From Paractinoplanes brasiliensis (GTDB lineage: Bacteria; Actinomycetota; Actinomycetes; Mycobacteriales; Micromonosporaceae): a DNA stretch of 64,000 nt. The notes beneath the pieces were generated by a model. That model made no database searches. It was not told the origin of the DNA and saw only the letters and a list, made by a program, of their open reading frames with translations. Every line of letters starts with the position of its first letter. Within the stretch, counting starts at the first letter, position 1. The stretch spans positions 1,550,001-1,614,000 of the forward strand of contig NZ_SNWR01000001.1 of NCBI RefSeq assembly GCF_004362215.1, read 5' to 3'. Position numbers and translations under genes: made by a program. Below, piece after piece: positions 50,960 through 59,957 of this stretch.

Positions 50960-52470
50960 GAATTACCCCCGGCCGCGGCGGTCAGCGCCTCGGCGAGCTC
51001 GATGCGGTCGTCGAACGGCAGCATCTGACCGTTCACCTCCTGGCCCCGCTCGTGTCCCTTGCCCAGCAACGCGATCACGTCGCCCGCGGCGGCCAGCCGT
51101 ACGGCCTCGTCGATCGCGGCGCGCCGCCCGGGGACTTCGATGATCTTCGCAGTCGACCCGGACTCCTCCGCACCGGCCCGCACCCCCGCGCGGACGGCCG
51201 CCGGATCCTCGGTCCTCGGGTTGTCGTCGGTGATGATCACCAGGTCGGCGCCGCGGGCCGCAGCGGCGCCCATCAGCGGACGTTTGCCCTTGTCACGGTC
51301 GCCCCCGGCCCCGATCAGGGCGATCACCCGGCCGCCGCGCCCGGCCGCGAGCTCCCGCAGCGCGGTCAGCGCGGCCACGATCGCATCCGGCTTGTGCGCG
51401 TAGTCGACCACGCCGAGCACCTCGCCGGGGGCGGCCACCTGCTCGAGGCGGCCGGGCACGCCGGGGCAGGACGCGATGCCGTCGGCCGCCGTACGGGCGT
51501 CGACGCCCGCGGCCACCAGCGAGGCCAGGGCCAGCAGGGCGTTGGCCACGTTGTGCCGGCCGGGCAACGCCACACCCGCCTCGACCTCGACGCCGGGGCC
51601 GTGCGCGACGAAACGCTGCCCGAACTCGGACGGGCGCACGTCGGAGGCCCACCACGTGGCCGCCGGGTCCCCGGCCGCCGAATAGCTGATCGTCCCGGCC
51701 TTGAACAGCGGGCGCAGCGCCACGTCGTCGAAGTTGAGCACCTCGAACCGGCAGCGGCCGTCGAACAGCTTGGCCTTGGCCGCGAAGTAGTCGTCGGCGT
51801 CGGCGTGGAAGTCGAGGTGGTCGAGGCCGAAGTTGGTGTAGCCGCCGACCGTGAAGCCGATGCCGCCGACCCGCCCGACCGCGAGCGCGTGGCTGGACAC
51901 CTCCATCACCACGGCGCCGACCCCGCGTTCCAGGCCCGCGGCCAGGATCGCGTGCACGTCGGTGGCCTCGGGGGTGGTGCGCACGCTGGGCACGACCAGG
52001 TCGCCGATGCGGGTCTCGACAGTGCCGATCAGCCCGGTGGTCAGCCCGGCGGCCCGCAGGCCCGACTCCACCAGGTACGCCGTCGAGGTCTTGCCGGCCG
52101 TGCCGGTGATGCCGACCATCGTGAGCCGGCCCGACGGGTCGCCGTAGATCGCGGCGGCGGCCGTGCCGAGCACCGCCCGCGGGTCGTCGGCCACAAGCAC
52201 CGGCAGCCCGGCCGCGACGGCGGCGGCGTGGCCGGCGGCGTCGGTCAGCACGGCGGCCGCGCCGGCCGCGGCGACGTCGCCGGAGAACTCGGAGCCGTGC
52301 CGGTTCGCGCCGGGCAACGCCGCGTAGAGATCACCCGGGCGGACCGCGCGGCTGTCGTGCGTCACCCCCGTGACCTCGACGTCGGCGCCGGTCAGGGTCG
52401 CCGGCAACAGGGCCGCCAACCGTGCCGTTCGGTACGGGACAACGGTTTCGGGACGGGGAATGCCGGGCAC
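50956..52470 (-). CDS. murE: UDP-MurNAc-dipeptide:diaminopimelate ligase
   Basis: 504-residue Mur ligase that adds the third residue. ATP loop MVGITGTAGKTSTAYLVESG; the third-residue specificity motif reads TDDNPRTEDP, which contains the DNPR sequence diagnostic of meso-diaminopimelate enzymes. Central DHLDFHADADDYFAAKAKLF is the usual ATP/lysine-carbamate region. It lies 54 bp after ftsI and is coupled to murF by GTGA. Confidence 0.96.
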   Translation of the reverse strand: MPGIPRPETVVPYRTARLAALLPATLTGADVEVTGVTHDSRAVRPGDLYAALPGANRHGSEFSGDVAAAGAAAVLTDAAGHAAAVAAGLPVLVADDPRAVLGTAAAAIYGDPSGRLTMVGITGTAGKTSTAYLVESGLRAAGLTTGLIGTVETRIGDLVVPSVRTTPEATDVHAILAAGLERGVGAVVMEVSSHALAVGRVGGIGFTVGGYTNFGLDHLDFHADADDYFAAKAKLFDGRCRFEVLNFDDVALRPLFKAGTISYSAAGDPAATWWASDVRPSEFGQRFVAHGPGVEVEAGVALPGRHNVANALLALASLVAAGVDARTAADGIASCPGVPGRLEQVAAPGEVLGVVDYAHKPDAIVAALTALRELAAGRGGRVIALIGAGGDRDKGKRPLMGAAAARGADLVIITDDNPRTEDPAAVRAGVRAGAEESGSTAKIIEVPGRRAAIDEAVRLAAAGDVIALLGKGHERGQEVNGQMLPFDDRIELAEALTAAAGGNS

Positions 52471-52524
52471 GGCGTCAGACCCTACCCCGTGCCCGGCCCG
52501 CCGCGGAAAACGCCATGCAGAGGG

Positions 52525-54873
52525 TCATGGATGGATCTTGAACTTGGGCGCCGGCGTCGTCGAGGCGGGCACCCGGTAGTGCAGGAGCGCGTACGACATC
52601 ATCTTGGCGAACGCCGGGGCCGCCACGTCGCCGCCGGTGCCCACCGGAACGTCGGCCGACACCGCGATGACGTACCGCGGGTTCTCGGCCGGCGCCATGC
52701 CGATGAACGAGCCGTAGTTGGCGCTGGTATACTGCCCGTCGATCAGCCGCTTGCCGGTGCCGGTCTTGCCCGCCACCCGATAGGCCGGGACCGCCGCCTG
52801 GGTGCCGGTCGCGCCCTTGTTGTCGACCACGGCCTCCATCCAGAGGCGCAGCTGCCGCGCCACCTCGGGGTCGAGCACCTTGTGCGACGAGGGCGGCGCG
52901 GCCGGGGTGGCCTTGCCGTCCTTACCCGAGATCATCGACTTGATCAGGTGCGGCTGGATGTAGGTGCCGTCGTTCGCGATCGCCGCGTACCCGGCCGCCA
53001 TCTGCACCAGCGTCGCGTCCACGCTCATGCCGATCGGCACCGAGCCCGACGCCGAGCCGCTCCACTCCTCCGGCTTCAGGATCCGGCCCTCGGCCTCGCC
53101 CGGCATGCCCTCGTTGGTCGACCGGCCCAGCCCGAACTTCTGCTGGTACTCGTACACCTTCTCCTTGCCGAGCTGGTCCGCGATCAGGATCGTGCCCACA
53201 TTCGACGAGTACGCCAGCAGGCCCGCCATCGTCATCTTGGTGCCCTTGGGCTGCATGTGCCCGTCCTGGAACCGGTAGCCGCCGCGCTCCAGGGCCGGCC
53301 CGATGGTCAGCACCGAGTCCGGCTTGATCAGCCCCTCCTGCAGCGCCGCGCCGAAGATGAAGGCCTTGTGCACCGATCCGGGGTCGGCCACGATGCTGCT
53401 CGGCACGTCCTCGCGCTCGGTCGGCGTGTACTCGCCCGGCTTGGCCGCGTTGTACGGCGGGTAGCTCGCCTGGGCCAGCACCTCGCCGGTCCGCACGTCC
53501 ATCACCACGGCGCCGGCCATGGTCGCCTTGGTCTTCTTGCTCTGCTCGGCCAGGATCCGCTGCACCTCGTACTGCAGCTTGCTGTCGATGGTCAGCTGCA
53601 GCGAGGTGCCCGGCTGCGGCTCGGTGAACTTCTCGAACCCGCCCGGGATCGGCTTGTTCAGGTCGCCCTTGCCGATCTCGAACTGCCGCTCGCCGTCGGC
53701 GCCGCGCAGCAACGAGTCGTAGCGGGCCTCGAGCCCCTCCAAACCGGAGTTGTCGGCGCCGGTGAAGCCGATCAGGTTGGCCGCGAGGTCGGCGTTCGGC
53801 ACGTCCCGCCGCTCGTCCTCCTTGACCACGATGCCGGGCAGCTTCATGGCCGCGATCCGGTCGCCGACCGAGACGTCGACACCCTGCGCCAGGAACTCGA
53901 AGCGGGCGTCGCCACCGCCGGGTCGCTTGTGGGGCGACATCAGCGGCACGAGCTTGGACTGCGGGACCCCGATGATCGGGCTGAGCAGGGCCGCCGTGTT
54001 GACCGGATCCTTGATCAGCACGGGGTCGGCGCCGACGAACCGGGCCGGGACACTGTGCGCGAGCACGGCGCCGTCACGGTCGAGGATGCTGCCGCGCGGC
54101 GCGGGCAGGCGCACCTCGGCCAGCCTGTCCTTGCGCAGCGCGACCAAGCGGTCCGCGTCCTCGGACGACGACGCGACCTGCAGGACGACCAGCCGGATGC
54201 CGATCATGGCGAACAGGGACAGCGCGACGACGGCGCCGATCCGCAGCCGCCGGGTGCTGTTGGCCAGGCGGGGCGGTTCGGGCGCGACGGCACGGACGGC
54301 ACGGTCCACCCGCGGTCCACTGACGGTCCGGGCTTTCCCCGTACGCGGTGAGGCCGTCGGGCGGCTCGAACGGGCGGGCTTCGTCGCGGTCGTCCGGGCC
54401 GGCTTCGAGGCAGTGGTGCGAGCCCGCTCGCGGTCGGCGACGACCCGCCCACCCGGACGGCGCGCGGGACGGAACTCGTCCTCGTCGTCCTCGACCTCGG
54501 GTCGCCGGCTGCGGGGTGGCTGCTTCTTCTCGGGCGTCCGCCGTTCGCTCTTCTCCGGCGTCCTGCGCTCGGGCCGGGTGGGCGGCGGCTCCTCCGTCGT
54601 CGAGCGGCCGCGGCGCGGCGGCTGACCGCCCTCGAGCACCTGCAGCGCGCGTCGGAACGGATCGGACGTGCGCCCGGCCCGTGGCGACCGGGTGCGCTGG
54701 TCGCGCTCGGCCACGGTACGCCCGCGCGGGGTGTAGGCCCGCGCGTCGCCGATGCCCCCGAAGCCGCGGCTCGGCTTCGGGGTGTCGTCGCCCTCGGCGG
54801 GCAGGTCACGAGACGTGCCGCGCCGGGGCTGAGCGCCCCGGCGCGGAGGAACGTCGTCGGCTCGCGGCGGCAT
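52525..54873 (-). CDS. ftsI: Septal transpeptidase FtsI (PBP3-type, class B)
   Basis: 782 residues, long for the family because of a roughly 195-residue Arg/Pro/Thr-rich cytoplasmic N-terminus. One helix (about 210-232, RIGAVVALSLFAMIGIRLVV) leads into a PBP dimerisation domain and the transpeptidase domain with active-site SVHK (PGSVHKAFIFG), SSN (AYSSNVGTIL) and KTGTGKR. It cross-links peptidoglycan at the septum with FtsW. Seven bases separate it from ftsL. Confidence 0.95.
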   Translation of the reverse strand: MPPRADDVPPRRGAQPRRGTSRDLPAEGDDTPKPSRGFGGIGDARAYTPRGRTVAERDQRTRSPRAGRTSDPFRRALQVLEGGQPPRRGRSTTEEPPPTRPERRTPEKSERRTPEKKQPPRSRRPEVEDDEDEFRPARRPGGRVVADRERARTTASKPARTTATKPARSSRPTASPRTGKARTVSGPRVDRAVRAVAPEPPRLANSTRRLRIGAVVALSLFAMIGIRLVVLQVASSSEDADRLVALRKDRLAEVRLPAPRGSILDRDGAVLAHSVPARFVGADPVLIKDPVNTAALLSPIIGVPQSKLVPLMSPHKRPGGGDARFEFLAQGVDVSVGDRIAAMKLPGIVVKEDERRDVPNADLAANLIGFTGADNSGLEGLEARYDSLLRGADGERQFEIGKGDLNKPIPGGFEKFTEPQPGTSLQLTIDSKLQYEVQRILAEQSKKTKATMAGAVVMDVRTGEVLAQASYPPYNAAKPGEYTPTEREDVPSSIVADPGSVHKAFIFGAALQEGLIKPDSVLTIGPALERGGYRFQDGHMQPKGTKMTMAGLLAYSSNVGTILIADQLGKEKVYEYQQKFGLGRSTNEGMPGEAEGRILKPEEWSGSASGSVPIGMSVDATLVQMAAGYAAIANDGTYIQPHLIKSMISGKDGKATPAAPPSSHKVLDPEVARQLRLWMEAVVDNKGATGTQAAVPAYRVAGKTGTGKRLIDGQYTSANYGSFIGMAPAENPRYVIAVSADVPVGTGGDVAAPAFAKMMSYALLHYRVPASTTPAPKFKIHP

Positions 54874-54879
54874 CGCCGG

Positions 54880-55902
54880 TTACCGCCCGGTGCCGCCGGC
54901 GGGCGAGATGTTCTCGCCGCCCTTGTCGGTCACCGCGTCGGGCTGCGTGATCGAGGGCGCGCCCCGCACCGGCTTCGGCACCCGAATGATCTTGCCGTCG
55001 GGCAGCCGCAGCTGGGCCACGTCCTGGATGTCGGCACGGACCAGGCCGAGCCGGCGGGCCGCGGCGTCCAGGTTGCCGATGCTGGACGCCTCGACCAGCT
55101 GGTTGTCCAGGTCCTGCCGCTGGTTCTCCAGCGCGGTGTTCTGGTTCTGCAGGTCGGCGATGCGGAACGAGTTCTCGTTGGTCTTCGTGTTGATCAGCAG
55201 GATGCCCAGCACCCCGACGATCACCACGCCGATCACGCCCGCCACGAACGGCGCCCGCGGTCCACCGTGGATCGGCGGCGGCGGCGCAACCCGCAGACGC
55301 GGCGCCCCCGGCTCGTCCCCCGTCACACGCAGCGGCTCGGCGGTCACCTCGATCTGCAACGCGGCGGCGCCGTCCACGGGAGCCTCAACCGCCCGGCGCC
55401 CCCGGCCCGGCATCAGGGGCTTACTGCTCTTACCCCGTACGCCCTCGGGGCCGCGGCCGCCCGCACGCACCTTACCGGTGTCCCCCGCCTTGGCCCGTAC
55501 GCCCGTGTCGCGCGCCTTGGCCCGCACACCCTCGCTGTCGCGCGCCTTGGCCCGCACACCCTCGGTGTCCCGCGTCCTTTCGCGTCCGGCCCGATCGCGG
55601 CTCGTGCGGCCCGGCCGCTCCTCACGACCCGGCCGGTCGTCGCGCGTCCCCCGGCGCTCGTCCCGCTCGCGGCGCGCCTCGGCCGGCGTCCGCGCGTCGT
55701 CCCCGCCCCGGATCCCTGACCGGCGCGTGTCGGAACGGCGTGGTTCGCCGTCCTCGGCTCCGGCGAAGTGCCGCGCCCCCCGGCCGGCACTTCCCGGGGC
55801 CTGCGCATCGCGGCTCGACCCTGTGTCACGCCGACCGGTGCCCGGACGGCGCTCTTCCGCGGCCCGGCCCCCCGACCGCGGCGCGTTGGCGCGCTCGCTC
55901 AT
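54880..55902 (-). CDS. ftsL: FtsL-like division protein with long basic N-terminus
   Basis: 340 residues. A 220-residue Arg/Gly/Glu-rich cytoplasmic region contains near-repeats of VRAKARDSEG; one helix (APFVAGVIGVVIVGVLGILL, about 230-250) is followed by a leucine-zipper-like segment (RIADLQNQNTALENQRQDLD) and a short conserved tail, the FtsL/DivIC layout. Position between rsmH and ftsI supports the call. ATG 55902 overlaps the rsmH stop (ATGA). A typical FtsL is 100-150 residues, so the extension is unusual. Confidence 0.85.
   Translation of the reverse strand: MSERANAPRSGGRAAEERRPGTGRRDTGSSRDAQAPGSAGRGARHFAGAEDGEPRRSDTRRSGIRGGDDARTPAEARRERDERRGTRDDRPGREERPGRTSRDRAGRERTRDTEGVRAKARDSEGVRAKARDTGVRAKAGDTGKVRAGGRGPEGVRGKSSKPLMPGRGRRAVEAPVDGAAALQIEVTAEPLRVTGDEPGAPRLRVAPPPPIHGGPRAPFVAGVIGVVIVGVLGILLINTKTNENSFRIADLQNQNTALENQRQDLDNQLVEASSIGNLDAAARRLGLVRADIQDVAQLRLPDGKIIRVPKPVRGAPSITQPDAVTDKGGENISPAGGTGR
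55507..55566. repeat. 30-bp in-frame tandem repeat in ftsL
   Basis: Two exact 30-bp copies (55507-55536 and 55537-55566) encode VRAKARDSEG-like decapeptides in the basic N-terminus of FtsL; degenerate copies flank them. Being a multiple of three, the unit can expand or contract without breaking the frame. Confidence 0.8.
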
Positions 55903-56969
55903 GCTCTCCCCTCCCCCTCTTCACGTTCCCCCGGGCGTAACCGCCCTTGTCCCCCGTGCGTTGTAGTCATTCGGGGCCGTTCGCGGGCGGCCCCGGGTGT
56001 TCCGTTGCGGTCGAGACGCTCGACCGCGCGCAGCTTCACCGAAGCTGCCCGCGGGTTGTCCGCGACCTCCTGCTCGCTGGGCGGCTCCGACCCCCTTGTC
56101 AGCAGCCGCAGTGTCGGACCTGTCCCGGGCAGTTCGACCGGCAGGTCGATCGGCCCGGTGCTGCGCGTCCTCGCGGTGAACGCGCGCTTGACGATCCTGT
56201 CCTCCAAAGATTGGTAGCTCATCACCACAAGTCGCCCGTTGGGCGCCAATGCGTCCAAAGCCGCCGGGATGGCGGCCTCGAGCGTGGCGAGTTCGCCATT
56301 TACCTCAATACGTAGTGCCTGAAACGTTCTCTTCGCGGGATTTCCACCCGTTCGTCGCGCGGCGGCCGGGATCGCGTCCTTGACCAGCTCGGCCAGCCGT
56401 GCCGTCGACGTGATCCGGCCCTTCTGCCGCTCGCGGACGATCGACGAGACGATGCGTGTGGCGAACTTCTCTTCCCCGTACGCCCGCAGGATGCGTACGA
56501 GATCACCCGGCTCGTACTCGTTGACGACCTGCTCGGCGGTGAAGCCGGAGGTCTGGTCCATCCGCATGTCGAGCGGCGCGTCCTGTGCGTACGCGAAACC
56601 GCGGTCGGCCTCGTCGAGCTGCAGCGAGGAGACACCCAGGTCGAACAGGCCACTGTGGAACGCGGCCAGATCGAGCTCGTCGAGCACCCGGGGCAACTCG
56701 TCGTAGACGGCGTGCACCAGCCGCACCCGTTCGCCGAACCGCGCGAGCCGGTGCCGTGAGTGCGCCAGCGCCTCGGTGTCGCGGTCGAGCCCGACCAGCG
56801 TCACCTGGGGATAGCGCTCGAGAACCGCCTCGGCGTGACCGCCCAGGCCCAGCGTGAAGTCGACATGCACGGCACCGGGCAACCGGAGTGCGGGGTCGAG
56901 CAGCTCGAGGCAGCGCTCGAGCAGCACCGGCACGTGTGTGCCGCGAAGCTCCCCCATGTCGACCCCCAT
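55899..56969 (-). CDS. rsmH: 16S rRNA (cytosine-1402-N4) methyltransferase
   Basis: RsmH (MraW), 356 residues, SAM-dependent. HVDFTLGLGGHAEAVLERYP is the SAM loop, GLFDLGVSSLQLDEADRGF and PLDMRMDQTSGFTAEQVVNE are family motifs, and the C-terminal RAVERLDRNGTPGAARE is typical. I start at ATG 56969 (MGVDMGELRG), with GGAG seven bases upstream; a second ATG at 56957 is less well placed. The gene is second in the dcw cluster and coupled to ftsL by ATGA. Confidence 0.94.
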   Translation of the reverse strand: MGVDMGELRGTHVPVLLERCLELLDPALRLPGAVHVDFTLGLGGHAEAVLERYPQVTLVGLDRDTEALAHSRHRLARFGERVRLVHAVYDELPRVLDELDLAAFHSGLFDLGVSSLQLDEADRGFAYAQDAPLDMRMDQTSGFTAEQVVNEYEPGDLVRILRAYGEEKFATRIVSSIVRERQKGRITSTARLAELVKDAIPAAARRTGGNPAKRTFQALRIEVNGELATLEAAIPAALDALAPNGRLVVMSYQSLEDRIVKRAFTARTRSTGPIDLPVELPGTGPTLRLLTRGSEPPSEQEVADNPRAASVKLRAVERLDRNGTPGAARERPRMTTTHGGQGRLRPGEREEGEGRA

Positions 56970-57245
56970 CGCCCCACTCCGACTGTCACGCGCGTCCTGC
57001 CCGGCACCGACCTGCCGGTTGTTCGTGCCGACGCCCGCGCACGTCACCCGTTCCGCGGCACATCCCGGACGCCCGCCCGTACCGCCAGATCCCCATCCGC
57101 TCGTGCCCGTTGCCAATCGGGCTCGCCCTTGGCCGGACACGCGCCTGGCGCCGGGGAAGAGGCGCCAGGAGCGGGAGCGGCTGGAGATCTCGCAGTACGG
57201 AAGCGGCAGCGCCCGGGCCTTCGCGGGCCCGTCCGGGTGCCGTGC
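56970..57245. other. mraZ-rsmH spacer with two hairpins
   Basis: 276 bases without a credible frame. CCTGGCGCC (57144-57152) and GGCGCCAGG (57161-57169) form a perfect 9-bp hairpin with an 8-base loop. A second, CGGGCC/GGCCCG with a UUCGCG-like loop, lies around 57214-57231, close to the mraZ stop. They may partly terminate the mraZ transcript or stabilise processed ends. Confidence 0.55.
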
Positions 57246-57677
57246 CTACAGTCCGCCGGGCAGCACCCCCTCTTCGATGTCGGCGAACTCGTCTTCGCTC
57301 GCCGCGAGGTAGTCCTCCCAGGACTGCTTGTCCCAGATCTCCACACGAGTGCTCGCGCCGATGACGACGAGCTCTCGATCGAGGGCCGCATATGCCCGGA
57401 GGTGACCCGGGATGGTGACCCGCCCCTGCTTGTCCGGGACCTCGTCGTGCGCGCTGGCGAAGAAGACCCGGCTGTAAGCCCGGGCCGCCTTGTTCGTCAC
57501 CGGCGCCTCCCGCAGCTGGCCGGCGATGCGCTGGAACTCGGGCATCGGAAACACGTACAAGCAGCGCTCTTGCCCCTTGGTGATCACGACACCTCCCGCC
57601 AGCTCATCACGGAACTTCGCCGGAAGGATCAGCCGCCCCTTGTCGTCGAGGCGCGGAGTATGCGTGCCGAGAAACAT
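57246..57677 (-). CDS. mraZ: Transcriptional regulator MraZ
   Basis: 143 residues with two AbrB/SpoVT-like MraZ domains: LDDKGRLILPAKFRDELAG near the N-terminus and PDKQGRVTIPGHLRAYAALD in the second half. MraZ forms ring-shaped oligomers that bind direct repeats in its own promoter and control the dcw cluster. Four such repeats with 10-bp spacing are present upstream (57766-57801). It is the first gene of the cluster. Confidence 0.97.
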   Translation of the reverse strand: MFLGTHTPRLDDKGRLILPAKFRDELAGGVVITKGQERCLYVFPMPEFQRIAGQLREAPVTNKAARAYSRVFFASAHDEVPDKQGRVTIPGHLRAYAALDRELVVIGASTRVEIWDKQSWEDYLAASEDEFADIEEGVLPGGL

Positions 57678-57765
57678 CGGCCCCTTACCCCCTGCCCCGG
57701 GCGGTTCGCGGTCCGCCTGTCAACTCGGGCCGGCAGGCCCCTCAGGTCTGGTTCGACTTCGGCCC

Positions 57766-57801
57766 TGCCACTGCACTCCACTCTACTCCACTTCCCTCCA
57801 C
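57766..57801 (-). promoter_or_regulatory. mraZ: Four MraZ-binding repeats in the mraZ promoter region
   Basis: On the minus strand GTGGAG, GTGGAG, GTGGAG and GTGGCA occur with exact 10-bp period (plus-strand CTCCAC at 57796, 57786, 57776 and TGCCAC at 57766), 89-124 bases upstream of the mraZ ATG. GTGG-type repeats at 10-bp steps are the known kind of MraZ site. Position and periodicity are seen directly; binding is inferred. Confidence 0.8.
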
Positions 57802-58469
57802 CCGCAAGCCGAATGAGCAGGGTCGCGAACCCGATTCGCACACGAAACCCCAGCTCAACGAGGTGGTCACGAAGTGGAGGGCAAGGGCATGATCAACGAG
57901 GTCCGGTTTCCGACATCCTCCCGGCCACCCTGTCAAGAACCACCCTGAACACGCCCAAAACCCCCAGACGGCCACGTTGTCAACCCCCACCGGGGAGGAA
58001 AGTGGAGCTCTCAGGGGGCTGCGGCCGGAGCGGCAATCCGGCGCCAACGCTGCAAGTACGGGCAGAGCTCGGCACAGACGTGGACCGGGTACAGAGGAAC
58101 GCCGGGCCGCGTGGGGCGGCCCGGCGTTCCGGGGACGAGCTGCAAGCCAAGCGCCGGCCGCAGAGGCGGGCCGCGGGGATGAGCGACCGGGACAGGCCAG
58201 CCGTGGGGATTACGGTTCCGGGGCAGAGCCAACCCCGGGGATGTGACTCACGGCAGGCCGGCCATGGGGCTCCGGCTCAATGATCGGGAGCCGTGCGGAG
58301 GAGACCAGTCCGCAGGGCGGGACCGGGTGGGGGCACCGGGGATGTCCCGGCCGGAACGGGTCCATGACGGGGCGGGACCGCTCGGCAGATCCGGACCCCA
58401 CGCGTACGGAACAAGGAGCGTGACCCGACCGGGCAGGAGTGACCCGCGACCGCCTCGGGGGAACGAGCA
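57802..58469. other. Gene-free region between mraZ promoter and the nlpC terminator
   Basis: About 670 bases with no convincing frame in either direction. It contains a perfect 15-bp hairpin, GGAACGCCGGGCCGC (58096-58110) and GCGGCCCGGCGTTCC (58116-58130), loop GTGGG, suited to a bidirectional terminator. Two further isolated GTGGAG hexamers occur on the plus strand (57874, 58002). Beyond those I see no conserved RNA or coding signal. Confidence 0.55.
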
Positions 58470-58502
58470 AGCGGGACGCACCCGAACCGGGCGCGTCCCG
58501 CT
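58470..58502 (-). terminator. Terminator of the NlpC/P60 gene
   Basis: AGCGGGACGCACCCG (58470-58484) and CGGGCGCGTCCCGCT (58488-58502) form a 15-bp stem with one mismatch and a three-base loop, beginning seven bases after the stop. Confidence 0.8.
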
Positions 58503-58509
58503 CAACTCG

Positions 58510-59328
58510 TCAGACCAGGCGGCGAACCACGTAGTTCGAGCCGTACATCTTGCGCTTGGACACCCGCGCGCCGGTGTGCGGGGAGTCGTACATGTATCCG
58601 CTGCCGGCGTAGATGCCGACGTGGCTACCGTACGAGCCGCTACGGAAGACGATCAGGTCGCCGATCTGCTTCTTGCCCTTGGCGATCGACTTGCCGTACT
58701 TCTGCTGCGAGTTGGCCTTGTGCGGCAGCTTCTTGCCGACGGCCTTCTTGTAGACCCACATCGTGTAGCCCGAGCAGTCGAACCGGCTGGGGCCGGCCGC
58801 GCCGAACTTGTACAGCGAGCCGACGTGCTTCTTCGCCTCGTTGATGATCTTCGTGCGGGCCGGGACCGACTTCGGCTTGACGGTGACCGAGAACTTGCCG
58901 CCGGCCACCGCCTTGTAGGTCGGGGTGCCCACGTAATAGGCGCGAACCGCGCCGCTCACGTGGGGTTCACCGGTAAGCGTGACGCTGCCGGTCTTGCCCA
59001 GCGCCTTGGCCGACAGGTTGACCCACTTGCTCTTGCGGAGCGCCTGCAGGCGGACGGTCCCCGAAGTGATCACCTTGCCGTTGGCCGGGTTGATGTACTT
59101 CGCGGTGACCTTGATCTTGCCGCCGTACGTGACGGATCGCGTGGAGATGGAGCTGCGGACCGACGGCTTGACCTTCGCCTTGGCGGCAGCCGCCGCGGTG
59201 ACGATCGGGGCCGCGCCGGCGGGCGAGGGGGCGATCAGCTGGCCTGCGCAGAGGCAGAGACCCAGCGACAGTGCGATGGCGCCGGCGCCGATCGAACGGC
59301 GGCCACGGCTCGAACTGTGTTCGTGCAC
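58510..59328 (-). CDS. Secreted NlpC/P60 peptidoglycan hydrolase
   Basis: 272 residues from GTG 59328. Signal peptide (about 1-40, hydrophobic IGAGAIALSLGLCLCAG, cleavage near AGAAP), an Ig/bacterial repeat-like linker domain (about 55-150) and a C-terminal NlpC/P60 domain with catalytic Cys in RFDCSGYTMWVYKK and His in GSHVGIYAG. It would cut D-iGlu-mDAP bonds in stem peptides. The preceding leader is a c-di-AMP riboswitch, a well-known arrangement for actinobacterial wall hydrolases. GGAGGG lies 11 bases before the GTG; no better start is seen. Confidence 0.92.
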   Translation of the reverse strand: MHEHSSSRGRRSIGAGAIALSLGLCLCAGQLIAPSPAGAAPIVTAAAAAKAKVKPSVRSSISTRSVTYGGKIKVTAKYINPANGKVITSGTVRLQALRKSKWVNLSAKALGKTGSVTLTGEPHVSGAVRAYYVGTPTYKAVAGGKFSVTVKPKSVPARTKIINEAKKHVGSLYKFGAAGPSRFDCSGYTMWVYKKAVGKKLPHKANSQQKYGKSIAKGKKQIGDLIVFRSGSYGSHVGIYAGSGYMYDSPHTGARVSKRKMYGSNYVVRRLV

Positions 59329-59348
59329 GGTAGAGATGTCCCTCCGGC

Positions 59349-59556
59349 ACGCCTGCGAGGTTAGCTGTCGGGTTCGGGCGGGAAGGTGTGCCCGGTCGCT
59401 CACGCGACTTCACCCCAAGGTTCTCCGTGCTCGCCATCGGAGCGGATGGCGCGGAGTGGACCGGTGATGGTTCCCCCGTCCCTGCCCCCGTATGCCTTCG
59501 TTGGTTGTAACTGGTGCGGGTGGTCGCTTCGACCGGCCCGGGGCAGGGCTCGGCGT
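59349..59556 (-). promoter_or_regulatory. c-di-AMP riboswitch (ydaO/yuaA type)
   Basis: The minus-strand leader of the NlpC/P60 gene has the ydaO consensus blocks: GGGACGGGGGAACC (59482-59469), CTTGGGGTGAA (59419-59409) and CCCGAACCCGACAGCTAACC (59378-59359) followed by TCGCAGGC. The outer stem P1 can form between ACGCCGAG (59556-59549) and CTC-GCA-GGCGT (59359-59349). The 3' end is 20 bases from the GTG and includes the Shine-Dalgarno neighbourhood. These RNAs turn off wall hydrolases when c-di-AMP is high. The 5' boundary is set by P1 pairing and could shift slightly. Confidence 0.9.
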
Positions 59557-59957
59557 GAACCAGGTCGTCGCGAGCCGGGCAGCGGGTGCTCCCGGCCAGA
59601 CCTTGCTACACCGATTCCGGGCGGCCCGGGGGAACCGATTCAGTAACAGAGCGTGTTTGGCACAGAGAGTGGTGTCCGATTTGTTACCAGGAGCTGAGAA
59701 ATGCCATTACGGCTCGTAAGTGCCGAATTACCGAGCGTCTAAGGTTACGGGTGAATCAGAACACATATTTCTTCACGACCATTCGGGTGACGCAGGCCGC
59801 AATTTCACTCTTCCGCCGTTCAAACCTTTCTCACCGGCCAAAATGGTTTCCGCCGAATGGTTGATCTCAATGCGACTCCGGATCCGGCCGTACGGGTGCC
59901 GGGAACCGGACTCTCGGCAACTCGACGTGACAGCCGGGTCCGGTACCCTCGTCTTCC
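59557..59957. other. Divergent promoter region between nlpC leader and murT
   Basis: 400 bases with no frame I would call. A possible -10 for the riboswitch transcript is TAGCAA on the minus strand (59608-59603), about 45 bases before P1. An AT-richer patch lies at 59740-59830. For murT, TACCCT (59944-59949) eight bases before the GTG may be a -10 of a nearly leaderless transcript; no clear -35. Confidence 0.4.

Noticed and set aside
51052..54351. A 1099-codon plus-strand frame opposite murE and ftsI
   Set aside because: Same explanation: the minus-strand genes carry all family motifs, while this frame has none and no ribosome site.
57977..58246. An 89-codon plus-strand frame upstream of mraZ
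   Set aside because: Arg/Gly/Ala-rich with no clear start or ribosome site, and it spans a perfect 15-bp hairpin; treated as noncoding.
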